A stretch of DNA of 8,069 bases from positions 1-8,069 of the forward strand of contig NZ_CALCZQ010000048.1 in NCBI RefSeq assembly GCF_937903345.1, read 5' to 3'. Below are positions 1 through 4,857 of this stretch, in pieces. A model generated the notes under the pieces. It saw nothing but the letters and a program-made list of their open reading frames with translations. It was not told the origin of the DNA and made no database searches. This DNA comes from an uncultured Emticicia sp. (GTDB lineage Bacteria; Bacteroidota; Bacteroidia; Cytophagales; Spirosomataceae). Numbering within the stretch: position 1 is the first letter of the stretch; each line of letters opens with the position of its first letter. The position numbers and the translations under genes were made by a program.

Positions 1-102
1 CTAGCTTTATATGATGGTTCAAAACCAACTATTTGGACAGATAAACTAACTCAAGCGTATTATAATGATGTCGCTCAGAAACTGAAGGGAGATAAAAAAT
101 AA
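1..102 (+). CDS. C-terminal end of an unidentified protein (5' part outside window)
   Basis: Frame 1 is open from the first base to a TAA at 100-102 and gives the last 33 residues of a protein ending in KLKGDKK. The segment is soluble-looking, with aromatic and lysine-rich stretches (TIWTD, AYYND) and a charged tail, as expected of a true C-terminus. It has no membrane segment and no motif I recognise, so no function is offered. The first intergenic repeat begins 16 nt after its stop and supplies a plausible terminator at 191-219. Confidence 0.7.
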   Translation, partial: LALYDGSKPTIWTDKLTQAYYNDVAQKLKGDKK

Positions 103-117
103 AGATATTCAACCCTT

Positions 118-220
118 CAAATTCCTAATAGTCACATACTCAATCATCGCATTATAGTTGCATCTTTCGTCTGTAAGGGGAGCACAAATTAAAAAGAGGT
201 CATTTCGACCTCTTTTTTTG
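118..220 (+). repeat. Intergenic repeat, copy A (head + core + hairpin)
   Basis: The 53-nt head (118-170) aligns without gaps to copy C (1584-1636) with 50 of 53 identities, and also to copy D. The core reads AAGGGGAGC, then 10 nt, then the hairpin, the same spacing as the other three copies. The stem sequence (AAGAGGTC/GACCTCTT) is entirely different from the others but still perfectly paired. The conserved tail (GTCAGTGAGTT and so on) is missing directly after the hairpin. A weak tail-like string, GAGTTAGTATATTTG, appears at 292-306. The copy sits between the partial first gene and the CarboxypepD-like gene. Confidence 0.85.
191..219 (+). terminator. Rho-independent terminator in repeat copy A
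   Basis: A perfect stem AAAGAGGTC (193-201) pairs with GACCTCTTT (207-215) around a 5-nt loop, followed by a run of seven T (213-219). A-rich sequence on the 5' side would let it also work on the minus strand. It most likely ends transcription of the gene that stops at 102. Confidence 0.85.
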
Positions 221-298
221 TTTAAAAACCACGTCCAAATTCGTCAAAGGGATATTATTTGTGGGGGCAACTTTTTTTTCAAGCAACATACGAGTTAG

Positions 299-306
299 TA
301 TATTTG
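299..306 (+). promoter_or_regulatory. Candidate -7 promoter element (TATATTTG) for the 339 gene
   Basis: TATATTTG is an exact match to the Bacteroidota -7 consensus TAnnTTTG, 32 nt before the ATG at 339. That would give a leader of roughly 25 nt. No clear TTG -33 element is visible at the usual distance, so support rests on the -7 box and its position. Confidence 0.45.
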
Positions 307-338
307 ACACGTTACTATGATAATTTAGATTTTAAAAG

Positions 339-1208
339 ATGGTTAGATTTGTAATGTTAGCATTACTGTTAAGTGGCATATCCAATATAGTAGATGCTCA
401 AGATAAGATAGCAAAGGGCCGAATCATTGATGCCGAGACAAAGCAAGTGATTCCGTACGTTAACATTGGTATTTTTCAAAAAAACATTGGTACCGTTTCG
501 AATGAAAATGGGCAATACCAACTAGCCTTTTCAGGGAACTACGCTGCAAGTGATTCTATCATTTTTTCACACGTTGGTTATCGAACCGTCAAGTATCCAA
601 TCGCTCAATTGCTTAACCCTATGTCGGATATTCAGTTGTCGCCCGTTTCAAATACCCTGCAAGAAGTCGTTGTTAAGTCAAGAAAGTTAACCGAGAAAAT
701 TTTGGGACGAAATGGCAAAGGTCTTGGCTTAATGCATTATAATTTTTATACCTTTTATGAGAAGGAGGTGGATGACAGATTGGGTAAAGAAGCAGGTATT
801 TTACTTAAAAATAAACGAGATTGTTTTCTTAATGAACTTCAGATGCAGATTAGTTCAAATGAATTTGCTAGTTTAAAATTTAGGCTGAACTTTTATAAAA
901 TAGTCGATGGGATACCGACGGAATTAATCCTACCTAAAGAAATTGTTTTCGAAATTAGAGATGGATTTGTGGGCCTATATAAATTTGACTTAAAGCCGTT
1001 TACTATTTATTTGACTAAAGACTTAGGTGATGTTGCCGCTACAATACAGTGGGTTGAGAGCAAGAAAGTAAATCCGGACAGTAAATACTTTAGTCTTTAT
1101 TCCTCATTAGCTACAAATGCCTCCTTTATTTCACGGCCGAAATCAATGGCAAGTTGGGAAAAAAGTAAGCAGGATGTAAGCATTAGCTTCTTGTCAGAAT
1201 GTGATTAA
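339..1208 (+). CDS. Secreted carboxypeptidase-like regulatory domain (CarboxypepD_reg-like) protein
   Basis: Residues 1-21 form a signal peptide (hydrophobic core FVMLALLLSGI, likely cleavage near VDA-Q). Residues about 24-112 are a CarboxypepD_reg-like beta-sandwich, with the typical run KGRIIDAETKQVIPYVNI, a GTVSNENGQY turn, SHVGYR, and the closing LQEVVVKSR. The remaining ~175 residues (from LGRNGKGLG) form a beta-rich domain known to accompany this module in Bacteroidota proteins of unknown function. It contains NELQMQISSNEF and KFDLKPFTIYL. The protein has no TonB plug or barrel and no SusD partner beside it, so it is not a TonB-dependent receptor. It probably acts in the periplasm or at the cell surface. 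The ATG at 339 is chosen because it begins the signal peptide. No Shine-Dalgarno is present, as usual in the phylum. The gene is single, bounded by repeat copies A and B. Confidence 0.92.
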   Translation: MVRFVMLALLLSGISNIVDAQDKIAKGRIIDAETKQVIPYVNIGIFQKNIGTVSNENGQYQLAFSGNYAASDSIIFSHVGYRTVKYPIAQLLNPMSDIQLSPVSNTLQEVVVKSRKLTEKILGRNGKGLGLMHYNFYTFYEKEVDDRLGKEAGILLKNKRDCFLNELQMQISSNEFASLKFRLNFYKIVDGIPTELILPKEIVFEIRDGFVGLYKFDLKPFTIYLTKDLGDVAATIQWVESKKVNPDSKYFSLYSSLATNASFISRPKSMASWEKSKQDVSISFLSECD

Positions 1209-1264
1209 AATACTTTTCAAATGAATTTAAAATTAAGTCAAAAGGTCTTTGTAAGAAGAAAATG

Positions 1265-1364
1265 GCTGCAACATTCCACCTATTAAGGGAGCAAGAGTGC
1301 AAAAGGCGACAGAAATGTCGCCTTTTTTGTTGTCCGTCAGTGAGTTAAGTGTGTTGCATCTTTT
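1265..1364 (+). repeat. Intergenic repeat, copy B (degenerate head + core + hairpin + tail)
   Basis: The core matches copy C almost base for base: AAGGGAGCAAGAGTGCAA followed by the same GGCGACA stem. The tail (GTCCGTCAGTGAGTT to TTGCATCTTTT, ending at 1364) matches copies C and D. The head is degraded, with only GCTGCAACATTC at 1265-1276 recalling GTTGCATCTTTC. It lies between the convergent 339-1208 gene and the minus-strand 59-residue gene, and its tail ends 3 nt from that gene's stop codon. Confidence 0.8.
1301..1328 (+). terminator. Rho-independent terminator in repeat copy B
   Basis: Stem AAAAGGCGACA (1301-1311), GNRA-type loop GAAA, TGTCGCCTTTT (1316-1326), T run to 1328. The A run on the 5' side makes it symmetrical, so it can serve both convergent genes around it. 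Confidence 0.88.
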
Positions 1365-1367
1365 GAT

Positions 1368-1547
1368 TTATTCTCTATTCTTCACAAAGTCGAAAATTGC
1401 TCCAATAAATACTCCAATTGCTAAGCCAAATCCTGCACCAGTGGCAATGTTTCCTGAAATAATTCCATAAGCCGCTCCAAATACTACTCCAAAGCAAGAG
1501 CCAAAGGTAATACCGATTCCTGAATTTTTATTCTTTTTGTCTGCCAT
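1368..1547 (-). CDS. Small glycine-zipper membrane protein (59 aa)
   Basis: On the minus strand, ATG at 1545-1547 opens a 59-codon frame ending at TAA (1368-1370). The product has a short basic N-terminus (MADKKNKNSG), then two hydrophobic, glycine-spaced helices (about residues 11-31 and 35-53) with GxxxG spacing (GVVFG, GLAIG), and a charged end FDFVKNRE. Glycine-zipper proteins of this kind pack tightly in membranes and are common, poorly characterised small proteins. The real-gene call rests on this amphipathic pattern, clean start and stop, and an exact fit between repeat copies B (3 nt past the stop) and C (37 nt upstream of the start). No strong promoter or ribosome site is visible. 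A short membrane-peptide toxin is an alternative, but nothing specifically supports it. Confidence 0.75.
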   Translation of the reverse strand: MADKKNKNSGIGITFGSCFGVVFGAAYGIISGNIATGAGFGLAIGVFIGAIFDFVKNRE

Positions 1548-1583
1548 AGTTATTTGTTGAAATTATTCATTTTTGAAGGTACA

Positions 1584-1719
1584 CAATTTCCTAATTGTCA
1601 CATACTCAATCATCGCATTGTAGTTGCATCTTTCGTAGAAAAGGGGAGCAAGATTGCACAAGGCGACAGTAATGTCGCCTTTTTTGTCATCGATCAGTGA
1701 GTTCAGTTTTGCATCTTTC
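1584..1719 (+). repeat. Intergenic repeat, copy C (complete)
   Basis: This is the fullest copy: head 1584-1636, core AAGGGGAGCAAGATTGCAC, hairpin 1660-1681, tail GTCATCGATCAGTGAGTT and a second TTGCATCTTTC ending near 1719. The head segment ACTCAATCATCG (1604-1615) can pair with the tail segment CGATCAGTGAGT (1691-1702) at 10 of 12 positions, enclosing the core and hairpin. GTTGCATCTTTC in the head (1623-1634) recurs in the tail 85 nt later. It lies upstream of two diverging genes, the 59-residue gene (-) and the HTH gene (+). It therefore does not simply mark gene ends. Confidence 0.88.
1660..1685 (+). terminator. Rho-independent terminator-like hairpin in repeat copy C
   Basis: Stem AAGGCGACA (1660-1668), GNRA-type loop GTAA, TGTCGCCTT (1673-1681), T run 1680-1685. 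No + strand gene ends just before it. If it terminates anything here, it is a short transcript from within the repeat or read-through from upstream. Confidence 0.75.
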
Positions 1720-1800
1720 TAAGAAGTTAAATAACCTAAATTCTCTAACCTGTCACCTATATGACGTGTAGAAGTCGTTTCTGCTGCCGTTTATTCCTTA

Positions 1801-1808
1801 TACATTTG
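1801..1808 (+). promoter_or_regulatory. Candidate -7 promoter element (TACATTTG) giving a leaderless HTH mRNA
   Basis: TACATTTG matches TAnnTTTG exactly and ends 4 nt before the ATG at 1813. Transcription starting the usual few bases downstream would begin at or beside the start codon, so the mRNA would be leaderless. No convincing -33 TTG is seen at the usual spacing. Confidence 0.45.
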
Positions 1809-1812
1809 TAAA

Positions 1813-2604
1813 ATGAAAATAGGAGAACACATAAAAGAAATCAGAATTTCAAAGGGGGTTACTCAAACAGAACTATCTGAAAAGAGTGGTATTGCGGTAA
1901 GAACCATTCAAAGGATTGAGAATAGTGAGGTAACCCCAAGTATTTACTCTCTAAATGCTATCGGAGCAGCTTTAGATGTAAAATTGAATAAATTTCAAAT
2001 GGAGGCTAAAGATGATAAATTTGAATTCAAAATTGTCATTTCCAACTTTAGTAACCTTTTTGTAGATATTAAAACTTTAATTAAAAGAAATTGGAAAACA
2101 CTATTGGCACTTATCATTTTGGTATTTGGCACGCTATTTTATAAAGATTTAAAATCATTTTTTGTTGTACCAAATGACAATTCTATCATTTCTGTTTCTA
2201 CTATCAACTGTGGCACTAAAAATGAATGCGATATTGAGCTTGTCAAAAAAGACATTAAGGGTAAGATATTATGGAAGAGTATCATTGGAGGGACAAGTTA
2301 TGACAAGGCAAGTCAAGTGATTAGAACTAAAGACGGCAGTTACATTGTAATTGGGTCTACAAGCTCTTTTGGGAAAGGGAATTATGATGTATTAATAGTA
2401 AAAGTTAGTTCTAAAGGAGAAATTCTTTGGCAAAAAACCTATGGAGAATTCTTGAACGATTATGGATTAAGAATTACTTCAGTCGAGGATAATTTATACC
2501 AAATTGAGGGAACGAAACAAATTTGTAAAACAGTAAATGTATCCAATGACTGCTACGACCAAGAGTGGTTATTTAAGATTGACGAAAGTGGTCTTGTTAA
2601 ATAA
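1813..2604 (+). CDS. Membrane-tethered HTH (XRE-type) regulator with extracytoplasmic propeller repeats
   Basis: Residues 1-62 are a Cro/C1-type helix-turn-helix domain (IGEHIKEIRISKGVTQTELSE, recognition region GIAVRTIQRIENSE, then PSIYSLNAIGAALDV). A linker leads to one membrane helix at about 94-112 (WKTLLALIILVFGTLFY). The remaining ~150 residues are outside the cytoplasm and contain propeller-blade-like repeats: KGKILWKSIIGG..YD, DGSYIVIGSTSS, YDVLIVKVSSKGEILWQKTYG, and a last partial unit DQEWLFKIDESG. Four cysteines (133, 139, 238, 247) could form disulfides. The layout resembles one-component, ToxR-like transmembrane regulators, with DNA binding inside and possible sensing outside; that role is inferred. 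Only about two blades are present, too few for a closed monomeric propeller, so the domain may be truncated or may oligomerise. Its stop codon overlaps the first bases of repeat copy D. Confidence 0.9.
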   Translation: MKIGEHIKEIRISKGVTQTELSEKSGIAVRTIQRIENSEVTPSIYSLNAIGAALDVKLNKFQMEAKDDKFEFKIVISNFSNLFVDIKTLIKRNWKTLLALIILVFGTLFYKDLKSFFVVPNDNSIISVSTINCGTKNECDIELVKKDIKGKILWKSIIGGTSYDKASQVIRTKDGSYIVIGSTSSFGKGNYDVLIVKVSSKGEILWQKTYGEFLNDYGLRITSVEDNLYQIEGTKQICKTVNVSNDCYDQEWLFKIDESGLVK

Positions 2605-2744
2605 TTTCCTAATGGTTATTAACTCAATCATTGCATTATAGTTGCATCTTTCGTCGAAAAGGGGAGCCACACTGGACAAGCCATCAGAAATGATGGCTTT
2701 TTCTTTGTCCGTCAATGAGTTGTTAGGTTAGTTGCAGCTTTTCG
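2602..2744 (+). repeat. Intergenic repeat, copy D (complete, most diverged)
   Basis: The head (2602-2654) aligns to copy C without gaps at 45 of 53 positions and begins on the TAA of the HTH gene. Core AAGGGGAGCCACACTGGAC keeps the same 10-nt spacing to the stem. The stem has changed to AAGCCATCA/TGATGGCTT. The tail GTCCGTCAATGAGTT is followed by GTTAGGTTA and TTGCAGCTTTT. AACTCA near 2621 can pair with TGAGTT near 2716. It separates the convergent HTH gene (+) and the small minus-strand gene that stops at 2757. Confidence 0.85.
2678..2702 (+). terminator. Rho-independent terminator in repeat copy D
   Basis: Stem AAGCCATCA (2678-2686), GNRA-type loop GAAA, TGATGGCTT (2691-2699), followed by T-rich TTTTTC. 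It lies 74 nt after the HTH gene's stop and could also stop transcription coming from the convergent minus-strand gene. Confidence 0.82.
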
Positions 2745-2756
2745 AAATCACCTTGA

Positions 2757-3005
2757 TTATTTTTTATAACCCATAAACAATCCTAAATCACCTTTTACTT
2801 TAAGTTTCAAAGCAACTTCCTCATTAGAATGATTCTCAAATCTTAATGAGGTGTTTTTATCCACTTTTACTTTTGCATTCATAGATGGTTTCTGGGTTAC
2901 TGGAGAATGCCTTCCTCTATCATTTGGAGATTGCCAAATGATTATCTCAAAATTTGAGATAATGGTGACATTTGTATAAAATTTTCCGTGAATATTGTTT
3001 CCCAA
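2757..3005 (-). CDS. Small hypothetical protein, start unresolved (possibly 5'-truncated)
   Basis: A minus-strand frame ends with TAA at 2757-2759. The only start candidate giving 82 residues is a TTG at 3003-3005. The frame stays open a further 27 codons to a TAG at 3087-3089, and those codons also read like protein (LNSTTYIKANNEF) but contain no ATG. The C-terminal half alternates charged and hydrophobic residues in beta-strand style (MNAKVKVDKN, LRFENHSNEE, ALKLKVKGDLG). There is no signal peptide, membrane helix or motif that I recognise. The gene either uses TTG or has lost its true 5' end. It abuts repeat copy D (12 nt from the tail), as the 59-residue gene abuts copy B, which supports it as a real unit. 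I cannot assign a function. Confidence 0.45.
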   Translation of the reverse strand: MGNNIHGKFYTNVTIISNFEIIIWQSPNDRGRHSPVTQKPSMNAKVKVDKNTSLRFENHSNEEVALKLKVKGDLGLFMGYKK

Positions 3006-3468
3006 AATGAATTCATTATTTGCTTTAATATATGTGGTAGAATTAAGCGACTTAAAATGTAAGCAGGAATCTAAATTAAAGGCAAACTACCAAAAGACCT
3101 AGATATTTTTTTATCGTATAAATTTTATTTATTTTAATATTTACACCTTCTTTTGTAGAAAAATACAACAACCTTTTTTTCTACAATTTTGCAAAACCTT
3201 ACTGGAATCATAGAGAAGTTCTATTTTATTTGTAAATTTTAACAGTTAAAACAAGATGTTTGGGTTTATAAAAAGAAGTGATAAATATTACGTTTTGGAA
3301 TTATCTCATTTGCTATTAGCGGTTCATTGTTTATATCACGCCATGTATTCCTGATTTAGCTCCTGATATTGTCGCTATGAAATAATTTGATGAATATACG
3401 CCAAGTAGTATTTATAAATAATCTTAGGACACGTTGTCGTTTTTGATGTCAAAAGTTATTGTATGATC
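3006..3468. other. AT-rich spacer with an inverted repeat and coding-like scraps
   Basis: No intact gene is visible here on either strand. The spacer contains a perfect 11-bp inverted repeat (listed separately), the palindrome TTTTGCAAAA at 3187-3196, and a + strand frame from ATG 3256 of only 32 codons. At 3332-3421 another + frame reads IPDLAPDIVAMK, one stop, then FDEYTPSSIYK, stop. This is suggestive of a decayed gene but too short to identify. None of the four intergenic repeats recurs here. Confidence 0.5.
3153..3186. repeat. Perfect 11-bp AT-rich inverted repeat
   Basis: TTGTAGAAAAA (3153-3163) and TTTTTCTACAA (3176-3186) are exact reverse complements around a 12-nt spacer. The T-rich right arm gives it some terminator character, but the stem has little GC. 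It lies upstream of the minus-strand gene at 2757-3005 and could equally be an operator. The function is not determined. Confidence 0.6.
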
Positions 3469-3723
3469 TTAACGAGCATCTGTCCAATTAAAATGAGGCT
3501 CAAAGCACATAATATTTTCCTTATCTGTGTTCTCAAGAAACACTTGATTGTGAAATATTCCTTTTAATACCAAGGCATATTCAATGTCATCTTCAAAAGT
3601 TATAATTATCTTTCCATTCCAGTTCATCGAAAGGCTAGCTATTTTGTTTCCGTTTTTATTTACAGTTATACTTGTTCCGAAAAAACCAACGGGAACGATA
3701 TTATAAACTTCTGAATTGGACAA
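3469..3723 (-). CDS. Small beta-rich hypothetical protein, probably a truncated remnant
   Basis: An 84-codon minus-strand frame runs from a TTG (3721-3723) to TAA (3469-3471). An in-frame TAA lies three codons upstream (3730-3732), so no longer version is possible. The product is a string of short strands: VPVGFFGTSITVNKNGNKIASLSMNWNG is followed by IIITFEDDIEYALVLKGIFHNQVFLE and ends CFEPHFNWTDAR. The alternating pattern and the repeated W/F-N-W turns look like small beta-sheet proteins of unknown function in Bacteroidota, in which a similar pattern seems to continue past the FNW segment. The abrupt end, the TTG start and the decayed surroundings make a truncated pseudogene likely. There is no signal peptide or catalytic motif, and no function is proposed. 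Confidence 0.45.
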   Translation of the reverse strand: MSNSEVYNIVPVGFFGTSITVNKNGNKIASLSMNWNGKIIITFEDDIEYALVLKGIFHNQVFLENTDKENIMCFEPHFNWTDAR

Positions 3724-3893
3724 CTTAACTTACTTTAAATACTTATTCGTTTTATTTAAAACAAAACTTGTAAATTATTTTATAAACAAAAGTAAAGTTG
3801 AATTAGACCAATATCCACAAGTATGCAATCGTGGAGTTTAATGTCTTGAAAATCAAACAATCTATGAATTATCTCGAAAATTTGTACATTTTA

Positions 3894-3923
3894 TTTACAA
3901 AAAAAGTTATATTTTTTTGTAAA
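3894..3923. repeat. Perfect 12-bp AT-rich inverted repeat with 6-nt loop
   Basis: TTTACAAAAAAA (3894-3905) and TTTTTTTGTAAA (3912-3923) are exact reverse complements around GTTATA. The stem is nearly all A/T, so it would be a weak RNA hairpin. A protein-binding palindrome, or the chance product of homopolymer runs, is equally possible. Confidence 0.55.
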
Positions 3924-3983
3924 ATATTTGCACAATTTTAGTCATTTTTGTTAATTTTGACAAATATATTTAAAAACAAAAAC

Positions 3984-4058
3984 CTAATTTTTTTTTCTTA
4001 TCCGCCGAAAAACAATGATTATTAGTGCAATTATTGCGAAAAGGATTGGAAATGACAT
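3984..4058 (-). CDS. Possible 24-residue single-span membrane peptide
   Basis: Minus-strand ATG at 4056-4058 opens 24 codons to TAG (3984-3986). The peptide is one hydrophobic helix (FPILFAIIALIIIVF) followed by a strongly basic end (RRIRKKN), a topology typical of tiny membrane proteins. AT-rich DNA readily yields Ile/Leu/Lys-rich frames, so chance is a serious alternative. It is divergent from the gene at 4098, with 39 nt between the two starts. Confidence 0.2.
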   Translation of the reverse strand: MSFPILFAIIALIIIVFRRIRKKN

Positions 4059-4097
4059 GACATTTATCGTTTGATTTAAGCTAATGTATTAAAATTT

Positions 4098-4847
4098 ATG
4101 GAAGTACATCACCGCACCCACATTCCTAAACAATTGAAGGAATATATTACTGAATTTATTATGCTTTTTGCTGCTGTTACCTTGGGTTTTTTCGCTGAAA
4201 ATTTGCGGGAACATTACATCGAAAAGGAACGTGAAGAAAAATTTGTTGAGATTGTCCACGAGGACCTCTTGAATGATATTAGTGCCTTGAAAAAAATTCA
4301 TGATCGCTATCAAATTCGTATTAAGCGTGAGGACACATTAATAAATTTATTGTCTAATCCCAATTTTAAAAAGACCAATGATTTATATTATTTAGCACGT
4401 ATTAATTCTATTCGTGAGTTTTTTCATCATTCAAAAAACGGTTTTCAGCAATTAAAAAATGCGGGAGGGCTCCGTCTCATTGAAAACATAGAGGTGATTA
4501 AAAAAATTCAGGCCTATGAGAATAATATTGAAGAGATGGATGAGCTTCAACAATTAACCGAAGGACTTTTAATGAATTATCGAGAGAAAATGGCTGTCAT
4601 ATTCAAAGGAAGTGTTTTTAAAAATATGGTGGTTAATCCAGAAGCAAAGGTTTCCGAGAATCGATTTGCTAGGCCTACGAATAATCCGGCACTGATGGTT
4701 GAGAGTTATGATGCCATCAATGAATTATTGAATAAAACGCTTTATGTTCATAACAATAATTTAGGCATAGCAAATCGATCCTTGGAATTAATGCATTATG
4801 CAGAAGAACTCGATAAACTACTTACAGAAACCTATCATATTAAATAA
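4098..4847 (+). CDS. Membrane-anchored coiled-coil protein of the Bacteroidota 'MEVHH' type
   Basis: The 249-residue protein starts MEVHHRTHIPKQLKEY, then has one membrane helix at about 17-34 (TEFIMLFAAVTLGFFAE). A long charged, mainly helical domain follows (LREHYIEKEREEKF and onward), with a conserved-looking centre SKNGFQQLKNAGGLRLIEN and a helical C-terminus ending LTETYHIK. Proteins with this His-containing N-terminus, single helix and soluble helical domain occur widely in Bacteroidota with no known function. The topology resembles DUF6090 proteins, but I cannot confirm the same family. A short basic/His N-terminus before the helix leaves the orientation uncertain. ATG 4098 is chosen because the paralogue at 4858 begins with the same MEVH. 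No Shine-Dalgarno is present. It is intact, and its decayed tandem copy starts 10 nt after its stop. Confidence 0.88.
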   Translation: MEVHHRTHIPKQLKEYITEFIMLFAAVTLGFFAENLREHYIEKEREEKFVEIVHEDLLNDISALKKIHDRYQIRIKREDTLINLLSNPNFKKTNDLYYLARINSIREFFHHSKNGFQQLKNAGGLRLIENIEVIKKIQAYENNIEEMDELQQLTEGLLMNYREKMAVIFKGSVFKNMVVNPEAKVSENRFARPTNNPALMVESYDAINELLNKTLYVHNNNLGIANRSLELMHYAEELDKLLTETYHIK

Positions 4848-4857
4848 TATTTTACCT

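Larger units (their letters stand above)
3724..4097. other. Very AT-rich gene-poor spacer
   Basis: This spacer holds long A and T runs, one perfect inverted repeat (3894-3923) and a possible minus-strand micro-ORF (3984-4058). No clear -7 box with good spacing is seen before the ATG at 4098. The nearest string is TATCGTTTG at about 4066-4074, one base too long for TAnnTTTG. Nothing else can be supported. Confidence 0.5.

Noticed and set aside
118..2744. Calling the repeats canonical integron attC sites
   Set aside because: GTTAAGT (copy B) and GTTAGGT (copy D) fit GTTRRRY, but the matching RYYYAAC is absent or misplaced, copies A and C lack a good core, and the T-tailed hairpin is a terminator feature not expected of attC. 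The layout is reported without the name.
118..2744. Calling the repeats a CRISPR array or a riboswitch
   Set aside because: Units are about 0.35-1.1 kb apart with genes between, so not CRISPR. The GGGGAGC motif recalls the start of a TPP riboswitch, but the CTGAGA and downstream elements are absent and the copies lie after genes.
4089..4313. Minus-strand 74-codon frame opposite the 4098 gene
   Set aside because: It is a shadow of the strongly supported + strand membrane protein, with a low-complexity F/N-rich product.
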